Below are positions 21,003-32,069 of a DNA stretch of 64,000 bases, in pieces. Source of the DNA: Pelobates cultripes. Lineage: Eukaryota; Chordata; Amphibia; Anura; Pelobatidae. Under the pieces are notes generated by a model that saw nothing but the letters and a program-made list of their open reading frames with translations, was not told where the DNA came from and did no database searches. A program made the translations under genes and the position numbers. The DNA lies in contig OW240915.1 in the NCBI GenBank assembly GCA_933207985.1, positions 272,971,707-273,035,706 on the forward strand. The letters are read 5' to 3'. How positions within the stretch are numbered: the stretch's first letter is position 1; the number at the start of each line of letters is the position of its first letter.

Positions 21003-21352
21003 CTCACATTGCAGCATTTCTTAATTAACACACAGAATACATCTCACACATACCAGAGCTGCTGCATGCACAGACACCCACAGAAACAGAAGGGAACAAT
21101 TCCATTCGAATGCAGGGAGACATTATGATGATACAAAGCACACTTAAGGAAACACATACGGGAAGTCCCATCTCCTGTAACAATACCCAGTGAGAATACA
21201 CATATGTAAGACACCCCTGATGACATCACTATTCTGGGTTAACACAGAAAACCAGAAGTAATGATGGAAGCCAATGAATACCTGCAATACAATGTTGTAA
21301 ATTATTATGTTAATTTTATACCTATATAAACATACACCAAGCACTTTGAAAC

Positions 21353-21395
21353 CACACTTCTGATGAAACCCCAAAGTGAAACGCGTAAACTGTGG
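21353..21395 (+). ncRNA. Hammerhead-ribozyme-like motif (type I layout)
   Basis: CTGATGA (21360-21366) and GAAAC (21378-21382) form the hammerhead core, followed by GCGTA with the expected cleavage site after 21387. Stem I pairs CCACACTT (21352-21359) with AACTGTGG (21388-21395) at seven of eight positions. ACGCGT is self-complementary, as in minimal hammerheads of Penelope-like elements, which act as dimers. Stem II (21367-21377) is weak, so activity is doubtful. Confidence 0.5.
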
Positions 21396-21400
21396 ATTTA

Positions 21401-21899
21401 GCACCAAAGCATTACAACACTAGAGCAGGTCCATGCTCTATCTCATGTGAGTAGCTTATTTAGACATTTTCTGCACAGTCACTTTATCATACTGGCTGCA
21501 CCATTGGATATTCTCCTGTTTGTCTTTTTATACATGAAAAGAAAAGATCTCAGGCACTCACTGTGATTGTATCCAGGCAGGTTTATTTGCAACGTTTCGA
21601 CCTGTCAAGGTCTTTATCAAGCATGCCTTGAAAGGTCGAAACGTTGCAAATAAACCTGCCTGGATACAATCACAGTGAGTGCCTGCGATGTTTTCTTTTC
21701 ATGTATATTTCATGTGTTTTTTTGCTGACCCATACCCAGTAGCACCCTTGATTGGTTTATTGTGGCTGCGTGCGACCCTATCTTTTTTTCATTATGTCTT
21801 TTTATACATGTGATCTATTGGAAAGATCTACCCCCACTTCTGCCGACCATATATCCTGAGACGGGGATTGTACCATCAACGCTTTATACAGCAGAGCCA
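21401..21899 (+). repeat. Right arm of the inverted repeat pair, split by an insertion
   Basis: Segments 21401-21536 and 21811-21899 are the inverse of 19376-19600. The interruption is the 258-bp insertion at 21537-21794 with its 16-bp target duplication. Confidence 0.75.
21537..21794. mobile_element. Penelope-like hairpin insertion with 16-bp target duplication
   Basis: The 16-bp sequence TGTCTTTTTATACATG occurs at 21521-21536 and again at 21795-21810, bracketing the insertion. The insert holds a near-perfect inverted repeat of about 75 bp per arm (to 21611 and from 21625 to 21703) with GTCGAAACGTTGC at the inner end of each arm. GAAACGTTGC tails and opposed partial copies are typical of Penelope-like element ends. 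No coding sequence is present. Confidence 0.65.
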
Positions 21900-22121
21900 T
21901 TGCAGTACCTGCTATGTGATTTCACAGAAGGGTTATTATCAGCACGGCTATCTATATCTTTTCTGTGGATAGGTGGATATATATTGTAATGGATCTTGTC
22001 CAGCACAGCAAAACAAAAATTCAAACAAAAGTCTTCAAGGTCCAGATATCCCCCCAGCACCCAGGCCAAGCTCGAGTATGTCAAGCAGGTTACAGGTAGT
22101 CATATAGTCCAGGTAGGTACA

Positions 22122-24074
22122 TGTAGCGGATGGCACTGGGCTGTCCTGAAAATTGCATGTGTATAACTGTATTCGGGTAAATTGCTGGTTTTTATGTGTC
22201 CAAATAACGTGTATTCGTCTGATTGTTCGGTAGTATCATTCGATCAAACTAAGGGAATGAAACTACCGAACAGTCAGACCTCCCCTATGTAAAGTGTGCC
22301 TTCAATTACCCATTGCAACAATGTTGCGAATGGGTAATTAACAAGCTATGCAGTAGGTCCTTTATTCTCGGGGTGGCCGCCATTCGGGAAACGAACACGT
22401 GGCGGCGGCAGTGGTGTATCCTGGTTTTGTGCTGCCCTAGGCAGGACAAAACTCAGGCACCCCCCTCCCCCCGCGCCACCCCCATCCAACCCTCCCCCCC
22501 GCCCCACCTTCTAAATACACACACAGTCAGACACAAACACACACACACAGTCAGACACACACACAGTCAGACACATACACAGACACAAACACACACACAG
22601 TCAGACACACAGTCAGACACAAACACACACACACATACACACAGTCAGACACAAACACACACACACATACACAGTCAGACACACGACACACACTCACACT
22701 CACAAACACACAGACACAAACACACACAGTCAGACACAAACACACACAGTCAGACACAAACACACACACATACACAGTCAGACACACACACACACACACG
22801 CACACACAACACAGTCAGACACAAGCACAACAAACACACAAACACACAAACACACACAGTCAGACACACACACAAACAGTCAGACACAGAAACACACACA
22901 CACAACACACACACATACACACACACACCACACACACACAGTCTGACACATACACAGACACAAACACACACACAGTCACACACACACAGTCAGACACAAA
23001 CACACACACACACACACACTCACAAACAGTCAGACACATACACACACACACAGTCAGACACAAACAGACAAACACACACACAGACACAAACACACACACT
23101 CACAAACAGTCAGACACATACACACACACACACACACACACAGTCAGACACATACACACACACACAGTCAGACACATACACAGACACACACATTAACTTT
23201 TTTTTAATTTTAAATCCCCCCCAACCTCCTTACCTTTGCCGCCCCCTGAAAAATGCCGCCCAAGACAAATGCCTTGTTTGCCTCGCGGCTAATACGCCCC
23301 TGAGCGGCGGCCATTTTAAAACTCCCGAACAGCGGTGTTTTGCCGTCGAGTGTCTGGAACCCAAATCGGACACTCGACTAGGCGAACACCGCTGAGACCT
23401 CCACAAGCCTGGTCCGTTCGGTTCCAAACTACCGAACGGCCCCTCGTTCGGTAGACAGAAACAACCGAACGAGGGGATTCATGCGAACCCTACATGATCT
23501 CTGTAGCCTTAGCCTTTCGTGCCATTTATTCCCTTATACTGTGACCGACCGCAGGGCCCCATCGCATGGAGCCCAATTCGGTTGTTCTCTCCAGCGCGGT
23601 CGGTCTTTTTAGTACCTCTATGAATTTCTCGAACCCCTGGTCCGATCTGGGTGATTTTTGGATATGTTGCTCACCCAGATCAGGGCTACCAGGGGATGTG
23701 CCATTTAAAGGGGTACCCCTAGGTTTAGGGGTACATCCAGAAACTGGGGGAATTTGTGTACAGTATAAGGGGATTATGAGTCAGGCTGAGGGGAGGAGAT
23801 CTGTGGGAGGTTACTACTGCTGGATTGGATACTGTAATAATTAATGAAAATCCCTCCCTTGCATGGGAGCATGCTTTATAAGGCCACTGTGAAATAAAGG
23901 TTCAGTTCTGCTCCTGATGCTGTGTGTCGTCCAGTTATTGGGATTGCTGTTGGGATATTGCTGGATTGTTTTACCTGCTGGAAACCTTGCTTTATGGATT
24001 TATAATTACTTGTTCCTGAGCCTCACTGGGATCTTAAGCAGAGATAACCTGTGGAATACTGGATCTCCGCTACA
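22122..24074 (+). mobile_element. Solo LTR with gtaca duplication, interrupted by a hAT-like element
   Basis: It starts TGTAGCGG, ends CCGCTACA (perfect inverted ends) and is flanked by gtaca at 22117-22121 and 24075-24079. Without the nested element it is about 1,050 bp. It contains the family's GGTGGCCGCCATTCG and CAGCGGTGTT blocks, strong palindromes (such as CCCCTCGTTCGGT with ACCGAACGAGGGG near 23430-23475), TTTATAAGG near 23875 and AATAAA near 23893 as likely promoter or polyadenylation signals. Confidence 0.85.
22409..23302. mobile_element. hAT-like element nested in the solo LTR, CA-repeat core
   Basis: It starts CAGTGGTGTATCC and ends GCGTATTAGCC in reverse complement after CAGGG, with 8-bp flanks ggcggcgg (22401-22408) and agcggcgg (23303-23310). 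Removing it restores continuity of the LTR. About 640 bp of the 894 bp is a repeat of CAGTCAGACACAAACACAC type. No transposase; long threonine/histidine-rich frames are artefacts of the repeat. Confidence 0.75.
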
Positions 24075-24079
24075 GTACA

Positions 24080-25325
24080 CATATATACAAGTCACAGCCA
24101 GGTATGTCCAACAAGGATTTAGGAGCATGCGCATAAGTAACAGGCACCAAAACTGCCATCGCAGAGCTCAGCTACCTATGGAAAAACTGAAATAAATTAA
24201 AGTACAGACAAGAGTCCCCTGGCAGAGGATCCTGAGCTGAAATGCCAACAATAGGGAGAATCCGGTGAAAGTGCTTAAAGGGAACTATGGTAACTATACG
24301 AACTAGCCCAGAAATGTATCTGCTAATATACAGAGATCTCGTAACAAAGTATATTGCTTTTCTTGTTACTTTGTTGGCAACGTAACTTAGATAAATACTT
24401 GTTTTGGTATATATTTAAACTTTACATTAATGTTTGCATATCAATAAATATTGTCAATAAAATTATATTTAAAAAAATAAATGCACAATCCTTAAAATCT
24501 GTATTTATTACGCTAAGTTTATTATAAATTATACTTATACTTTTGTTTGAACTGCTGGATAAACAGCGTTCCTGAGTGTTATTCAAGTAAAGATGTTATA
24601 ATTCGCAGGTCATAGGGTCTGGCATCTGTGGGTCAAAACCTTAACGCAAAGACCACTCTCCTACATACTGCTAGCAAGCAAGACGGTGCATCTGACTGTT
24701 AGCGTTAGCCTCTATGCCTCTCCGATCTTTATCATATTTTTTTACTTTATGTGTAGAATAATTACTGTTGAGCATCACCAGTTGTGGACTCTGAGAAGTT
24801 CTGCTTGGACACAGAAACGTGATAAATCGTATTTCCACAAATATCACAACTATATGAGTACAGTCAGCCATTGTTTCAGACTTAATACTGTATTTCTGCA
24901 GATACTGTTAACAATGGTCATTGTGTAAAACACAGCTTTTTAAAACCAAATCATGGGCTATGGTCCAAATGGTCAGTGATCACAAACCAGCCACCTCAGT
25001 TTCAACCTCCTGGGCCTCATTAGCGTGGTTCCAGTTCTGGTCTGGAAGTTGAAGTCTCTCCAAAAACATATAGCTAGGTACTATAACGATTGTAGTGAGA
25101 CCAAACATGACAAAACGTCCACAATGCAAATACAAAAATGATTGTCGTGTATCATCTGCATATCTCAAGTTAGCCTTTGAAAAGTCCTTCTTGGATAAAC
25201 AAACTCGACAAATCATGTTTCCACCATGTACAGTCTCATCACAATCTTTTCAGTTTCTTTCTTTTCAGTTACGTATTTGGCACAGCTGTTATTTAGAGTA
25301 TAAGTCAATTAATCTGTATGCTTTG
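24080..25325. other. Unannotated intergenic sequence
   Basis: AT-rich, with no convincing gene or repeat boundary. The short frames have no recognisable domain. Confidence 0.4.
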
Positions 25326-25330
25326 GTATG

Positions 25331-26347
25331 TGTGGAAAAACTAGCCACTTAAGACTATTTATATATTGCATGTGTGGATATCCTTGTTTCAGCTGTGAGA
25401 ACCAAGTGTAATATTGTATGTGGCTTTCAGTCGAATGAGGGCGTTCGTACACTGGCAATGTGGAAAACCCAGCATTCCTAATGTAGTTTCACAAACAGTG
25501 AGTTTCAACACTGTTCTTGAACTAATAAACTACCGAATAAACTACCGAATGGTCGACCACTCACAAGAGGTCGTGTGGCGCCCATTAACCGATTGCAACA
25601 TTGTTGCAATCGGTAGTTAAAGGCTTCCCTAGGTGGCCGTCGTTCGACTACCGACCACGCGACGGTCGGCCATCTTGGATCCTTTGTTAGCCCAGCGGTG
25701 TTTTGCAGTCGAGCGCCTGGAACTAAAAACGGCTAGTCGACGACGCGAACACCGCTGGACTTCCAGGCCGTTCGGGAGCCCCGGCCATTCGGTAGTTTGT
25801 TCCCCTAATACCAATCGGTATTTTAACCATGTGTTAGAAATAATGTGTATTTCGTGCGACATTTGGTTAGTTAGACTTGGAGCTGAACGGTATTCTCACG
25901 AACTGTGCGCTCAGCCTCCAGCTATCTACCAAACGTCCATTCGTGTAAATCAATGGAATATTATTAAAGTTATATATTTTAATGTAAAATGTAAGTTCTG
26001 CTGCACGGAGGGATAATCCCATTAACGGTATATTCCAGTCAGAGTATCCCTCTTGTCCAGCAGTGCATGATGGGAAAAATGTATGTGTTGGTCAGTTCCC
26101 CATGTAGTCCCCTACTGTCCCACCCCTGGAATATCAGTAGGGAAACCCCTTGCATGGGGAATCCCATAAATACCGTGACCTGAAAATAAAACCTCAGTTG
26201 ACTCCCAGCCTATGTGTCATCTAGTTCTTGGGAAGGAAGGATTCTTACAACGCTACCGGGATTATTGTATGCTGTATTTATTTCCTTGGATTATTTTATG
26301 CTGTTCCTGTTACCCAGCGGAGATACTGTGGATTATACTACCTCTCC
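25331..26347 (+). mobile_element. Solo LTR, 3' end slightly truncated
   Basis: It starts TGTGGAAAAACTAGCCAC, matching the start of the minus-strand LTR at 46490-47690, and gtatg occurs at 25326-25330 and 26348-26352. The expected ...ACA end is missing, so the last few bases seem lost or altered. It shares the GGTGGCCGTCGTTCG block and the CCTGTTACCCAGCGGAGATA block near the 3' end. A perfect 12-bp palindrome with a one-base centre lies at 25589-25613. ATAAATA near 26166 and AAATAAAA near 26184 suggest promoter and polyadenylation sites. Confidence 0.7.
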
Positions 26348-26352
26348 GTATG

Positions 26353-27741
26353 TTTAACAGACTTTTATTTGAAAGTATAATAATAATACTAGAGGTCTGT
26401 TTAAACCATCGATTGTAGCATGAAATAATCAGTAAGATAATTATAGAGCAGTTTTTTTTTCCCAACCATGGCTCTGTAGCTGTTGGAGCCCCAATAATTA
26501 TTAACCTATCACTTGCCATATATTAAGGAAGGACCTCTGTTTTATTGATTGCCCACCGATCTACAACTGAAGGGATAGAGGTACACACCTGGTTTATTAA
26601 CAGCCGAAGGTGTGGGATTATCCCAGGCCATCCATGTTAAACGAATACTATCCTCTTCCTTCCAAAACGTATGGGACCCATGTCTGAGCTACAGAGCTGT
26701 TTGAAGTGAGTGTAGGTCATTGGTACTTAGCATCTTCCACATCATAATGTCCCCCTCTCTCCCACAGAAGTCCTTTTTAAAATCATTTATTATTTGTGTT
26801 GATGTTTTGTTCACTTTGTGTATATTGTGAAATGAGACATGCCCGATTGCTCTTATTCTGTATCTGTATACTTTGTCTCTTACAAAAAGAACACTATAAT
26901 GTTAGGAATATAAACCTGTAGTCTTCTCCATTTGCTATAACATTAATAAAAAAAGGTTGCGGTTTCCTTTGAGGCTGCTGACCTCTCTGCCTCTTGCAAC
27001 ATCATCGAGGAAGCATGGCTCCCTCAAGCGATGGTCCACTCCAACACTTTGTTCATCCAAAGCTTCTCATAGAGAGCAGCAAATGTAATGGTTTTCTATT
27101 AGATGCATCACGTGGCCGGGTTTTACTTGGTCAAAGCAGCGGACACGCCATTAGTAGCTGTCTAGAAGACGCCCAGTAGAGGTGTATTTAACCTTCAAAT
27201 ATAAACATCTGCAAATCAGAATTGTTTTACCTTGAAGGGTTAAACGTTCAGAGCCACTGCACCCAGACCACTTCATTGAGATGTGGAGCTGGTCCTTTCA
27301 TACTGAGCCCTGTGAACCCCATTTTTGTGGTATATAGTTTGTTATTTTACGTGAAAAGGGATTTTTAAATTTCAATTCACTGGGAAATAACAGGTGTAGT
27401 GAAATCTCCCGCTGTCCCTCGAAATGATTATATTCTACGGTAAGTTAGAATACGTTTGGTGTTTTAGTACATTTCTAAATTGCCGGACTTGACGTAGAAT
27501 TTGGACATTTTCAGATTTAAGTTTTGGCAGACACCAAATTAGTCCAAACTAAATTAACACATATTGTGTTTATCTCAGCCCTTCCTCAATACGCCGATAG
27601 TAAATACTCACATGAGAAACTCTGACATTATTGGAGATTTCTGTCCTTCAGAGATAAAAATATAAGGGAGCGTACCTCGGTGGCAAAAAATAGGGGCTTT
27701 AGCTCAATGGTACATTTTGTGGTTCTCCCACATGTATCAAC
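26353..27741. other. Unannotated, part resembles the 27742-28224 element
   Basis: No gene recognised. Around 27040-27290 there are blocks (resembling CACCCAGACCACTTC and GCTGTCTAGAAGACG) reminiscent of the miniature element that follows, so an older decayed relative may be present. Confidence 0.35.
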
Positions 27742-28224
27742 TTAAAAGGACTCTCCAGTGCCAGCAAAACAAACCCGTTTTCCTGGCACTAGAGAATCCT
27801 ACAGGGCCCCTCTCCCTTCTGCCCCACATCCCATGTTGCTGAAGGGGTTAAAACCCCTTCAGCCACTTACCTGAATCCCCCCATGCTCCTCCCCCACCAA
27901 TTTCAGCCGGCAGGGGAGACCTAATGCACCTGCGCGGCAATGTCGATGCACGCGCATTAGACCTCTCCAAAGGAAATCATTATTCCATAGCGTGAAAACG
28001 TCCAGCATCATTTAAGCGATCAAAACGTTGTTTAAGAACCCGGAAGTCCTTCTAGTGGCTGTCTGGTAGACAGCCACTAGAGGAGGACTTAACCCTGCAA
28101 GGTAATTATTGCGGTTTATAAAAACCTGTCGTAATTACACCTGCAGGGTTAAAGGTGATGGGAGTTGGCATCCAGACCACTCCAATGGGCAGAAATGGTC
28201 TGGGTGTCTGGAGTGTCCCTTTAA
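27742..28224. mobile_element. TTAA-ended miniature element (TTAAAAGGACTCTCCAG type)
   Basis: It starts TTAAAAGGACTCTCCAG and ends CTGGAGTGTCCCTTTAA, an inverted repeat of about 17 bp. At 483 bp it has no coding capacity. The ends resemble those of the TTAAAGG element at 4205-4790, suggesting related families. Confidence 0.6.
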
Positions 28225-28324
28225 AGGATAACTTTACAGACTCATAGAACATCAGTTTGCCTTGTCTGTAATCGTTCATTTTCTGGACAGTTTCTAAAAG
28301 TGCTGTTTTCAATAGACCTTCCAG

Positions 28325-29658
28325 TTTGTCACTCAGACACTAACAGCCAATCGTTGCAAAAATTATAATAGGAGCTGCACTCAAGCCCAGCAGCCACCTG
28401 GTGCTCCGGAGCAGGACCAGCAATCCCACAACGATTAGCCAACACAAGAAATTCTCCAGGCACTCAAGGTATTCAAGCCGCAGGCAGTTTAAATAGAACA
28501 AAAAGCTTGGTGAATTCCTTGTGTTGCACTAGCAGTCACTCAGACACTAACGGTCCGTCAGACACTAACAGTCAAACAAATAAGAAAGGTGCGCTTGTGC
28601 CTTTAAATTTAAAGTGCTACAAAGTGAAAGTGTCAGTGCACTTGTGCATACAAATAATCTTTATAATAAAAATGTGTTATTGTGCTAAAATCTTTCAAAA
28701 ACACTTACTTAAGAAATAGGAGTCTCAAAAGTGTGTAAGAACATGAAAAATAAAATATAAACATAGCATAATACTGCATGGCGAAGAACCAAAGAAATAA
28801 ATTTAAATTGGAATCAAACAAAGTCTGCTCTCACTTTTCTGGCTTATGTCCACAATGGGACTAAATGCAAGCAAAGATCTGAGTGCGGCAGCTTGAATGA
28901 AGAAAGTGCTTTATTCCAATACAATTAAAAAATCACAATGCGTTTGAGCGTAGGCTCCTCTTTATCCACAGACATTCATACCCTTTACTGCATCAACATT
29001 CCGAAAAACCGCGGCTACTATTAACGGTTTTCTGCAGGAATAGATGCTCACAGGGAGTTCTTCCAGGAGGTGGAGCTACGTTCTTCCGCGTATTGATGTA
29101 ATGACGTCGGACGTGATGACGCGTTTCGCCTTAGACAGCTTCCTCAGATGATCTGGGTGTTTTTAGAGCTCTTTCACTGAGAAGGTTGCTGCTTTACCTT
29201 TTATTATTATTATTACTATATATGTAAATATTGTATTATTGAATCACTAGCACCTATATTTGTTTTTTATTTTTGTAGACACTAACAGTCACTGAGACAC
29301 TAATTGTCACTCAGACACTATCAGTCACTCAGACACTAATTGTCACTCAGACACTATCAGTCACTCAGACACTAATTGTCACTCAGACACTATCAGTCAC
29401 TCAGACACTAATTGTCACTCAGACACTAACAGTCACTCAGACACTAATTGTCACTCAGACACTAACAGTCACTCAGACACTAACAGTCACTCAGACACTA
29501 ACAGACAATCAAACACTAACAGTCAGTCAGACACTATTGTTCACACAGACACTAACAGTTACTCAGACACTATCAGTCACACATACACTAACAGTCACTC
29601 AGACACTAACATTCACTCAGACACTAACAGTCACTAAGACACTAGCAGTCAATCAGAC
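28325..29658. repeat. 18-bp minisatellite with inserted fragments
   Basis: The unit AGACACTAACAGTCACTC, with an ATTGTC variant, is tandem at 29275-29658 and has scattered copies at 28329-28350 and 28541-28576. The gaps hold Penelope-like sequence (28351-28540 and about 28860-29170). The array continues after the LTR element, at 39630-39675, so the LTR element inserted into it. Confidence 0.75.
28860..29170 (-). mobile_element. Penelope-like 3'-end fragments
   Basis: On the minus strand a degenerate ribozyme-like core, CTGAGGA followed by GGCGAAACGCGTC, lies at 29118-29147. A second similar tail (GGATAAAGAGGAGCC, then AAACGCATTG) lies near 28945-28980. These are recurring termini of Penelope-like elements. 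No reverse transcriptase is present. Confidence 0.45.
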
Positions 29659-30729
29659 TGTGACAGAACCATCTGTCTGCTTGGATTTTTACTGCATTCG
29701 TCTGTTTGTCTCCCGTTCGTATGAATGGCTGGTTTCTATAGCCCAGCCATTCGAATGACTCTTTTTTCCCGAACAAACCTGCCGAACGAACGGCCACCCA
29801 AGAGAGGAGTGTGCTGCTGGTTAACGTAGTGATCCCAATTAGAACGTTGTGGTTAACCGCAGACACTTCTCAATTAAACCGAATTCAGGGTGGTCGTCGT
29901 TCGTATGTCGACCACGAGGCAGCGGCCATTTTAAACCAAGCGAAAGCCCAGCGGTGTTTGGCTCTATTTCTATGGAACTAAAAACTGACACTTTTTCTGC
30001 CGAACACCGCTGAAACAACGGAACGCCTGGCTGCCTCCACGAAAGCATGCGAACACCGGCCGTTCGGGAGATTTGGAGCATACGAAAAGACTTAACCCAG
30101 ATAGCCTTCCCATGGAGTCATTCGTATACCGAAAGACTGTAAGAACTTTGACTCCATGGCGATTGAACTATGTGTGTGGGATCTGAGCGCTATTCGCTAA
30201 TAATATGCACTCAGATCCAGGCTATCTGGGGACATGTAATACGAATGGGAAATGTTCGGTTTTTATGTAGTTATATATTTTTATGTCTTTTATTATTTTA
30301 TGTCTAAGATGGCGACTGGCTTTGTCCTGGAGTTAATTGAGTTACTTGGTAATTAACTCCAGGGCAGAGGGGAGGGAATCATAATGCACTGTGGGTAAAA
30401 TCTGTGACTGTGTGTCTGGAATGTCCCCATATCTGTCTGTCATTTAAGTCTCCCATTTGGTCCCCTAGGGGAGTGTCCACCAGGTGGGATACCTGCATAA
30501 ATACGGGCAGGTAGCCCACAGTAAAGCCAGATCCTGTTTGACCCTCAATGCGGAGCTTCTGTCTCGTTATTGGGGGGATTTCTTCTTTACGTTTAGAGAC
30601 TGCTGGATGGAACAGAAGCCGCTTGGTGAATATTGCTGTTCGATGGTTGCCAGCAGTTCATGTATTGCCGTTCGGGAGTTTGGAGCTGTTCACGGATCTC
30701 GTTCGGGAGATTGCCGCTTCCCCTGCATT
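29659..30729 (+). repeat. 5' LTR of copy B, 3' end deleted
   Basis: It starts TGTGACAGAACC and aligns with the LTR at 38461-39629 until about 30729, where a deletion fuses it to gag. About 100 bp of LTR, the primer-binding site, the leader and about 43 gag codons are missing. It contains the three-stem array at 30096-30230. Confidence 0.85.
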
Positions 30730-30734
30730 GTGCC

Positions 30735-31913
30735 AGAGAGTCAATGTGCCCAGTACCTTGGATTTAACACCCGAGGAATTACAATTTAACCGGGCAGTGC
30801 AAATAAGGCTGGCACATTTTGGCCCCAACCCCTCAGCTGACATCGTGGAGCGTGTGCAGGCATCAGTAGCAGCACAACAGGCGCTCCGGGAAAGAGGAGC
30901 CGCAGCAGCAGAGGTACCCTACAATAATAATGTTTTTGCTAGAAAGAAGGTACCTTTTGCTGCATTTAAAAATATTGTGGAATCCGAGGGAGAGATTGAT
31001 GGGTTCCTAGCGGACTTCGAGAGGCAGTGTGCTCTACATCAGGTACCTGCAGATGAATGGGTCACCATCCTCTCTGGGAAATTATCTGGCCGGGCTAGTG
31101 AGGCGTTTCGGGCCATCCCAGAGGAGGAGATCACCAGCTACCGGGCTGTGAAAGATGCGCTGCTAGCCAGGTATGCGGTGACCCCAGAAGCGTACAGGCG
31201 GAGGTTTAGAGAAACCAATAAGCTGGTTGGGGACTCTTATGTGGAGTGGGCCTGCAGAGTCCATCGTACCGCAGCCCACTGGATGGCAGGATGCCAAGTG
31301 GTAACTGGGGAAGAGGTGTTACAAGTGTTCCTGCTGGAGCACTGTTTTGATAGACTACCTGCTGGGGTCCGGGAGTGGGTCAGAGATAGAAAACCCTCTA
31401 CCCTACCCGAGGCTGCTCGTCTGGCAGACGAATACACGGATGCCCGCAAGTTGGATGGTACAGCTGCCAAAGCCCCTGCCAGACTGGAGTATCGTCCAGC
31501 AGTAATACCCGCTCCTTCAGTCTACCAGCCCCCAGTACACCGTAACCCAGCCGCACCGCCAGCTAACAATTTTGTACAGCCATCACGATTTAATGCCCGG
31601 GATTATTCCCAACCCATCCGGTGCTTTGGGTGCAAGCAGTTGGGGCACAAGCGTCCTGAGTGCCCACTGAACAGTGCCAACCAAGCTCAGTCCTGGAGGA
31701 GACCAGCCAATGGGAACCAGCGGCCACCTCAGCCTGCTGCTCACTGCATAGAGCAGGAGGAGTTCTGGGGCATCCTACACGAGGCAGACCCAGTGCAAGC
31801 AGCTCACCAGGATAATCGCCAGCAACATCGGCAAACCGTGAAGCTGAATGGTAGAGTGGTAACTGGGTTAAGAGACACAGGAGCCACGATGACACTACTC
31901 CAAAAGAACTTGG
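30735..31913 (+). pseudogene. gag-protease remnant of copy B
   Basis: It corresponds to residues about 44-436 of the copy A polyprotein: the capsid with the SCAN-like part, the CCHC knuckle and the protease DTG. It is free of stops. A frame beginning at the ATG at 30548 reads from LTR sequence into gag and then into the opposed LTR remnant of copy C, ending at 31957 (469 codons). The original start and all of integrase are gone. The break at 31911-31913 lies at a TGG/GG microhomology with the copy C LTR. Confidence 0.85.
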
Positions 31914-31996
31914 CTATAGAAACCAGCCATTCATACGAACGGGGGACAAACAGATGAACGTGGTAAAAATCCAAGCAGACAGATGGTTCTGTCACA
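31914..31996 (-). repeat. 3' LTR remnant of copy C
   Basis: Only the first 83 bp (U3 start, TGTGACAGAACC on the minus strand) is left. The polypurine tract follows at 31997-32010. The remainder was lost at the junction with copy B. Confidence 0.85.
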
Positions 31997-32069
31997 CGGC
32001 TCCCTCCTTGTGGGACACTCCGGCAGACCCGGCTTGACCCTGTGGCGGGTCAACTTGGGGATGACCGGA

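Noticed and set aside
22313..23395. 360-codon threonine/histidine-rich frame
   Set aside because: It runs across the CA microsatellite of a nested hAT-like element and changes composition only outside it.
24590..24660. tRNA-like stretch
   Set aside because: No cloverleaf or intact A and B boxes could be drawn.
28325..29658. CRISPR-like regular repeats
   Set aside because: The 18-bp units are contiguous with no unique spacers, and the sequence is eukaryotic.
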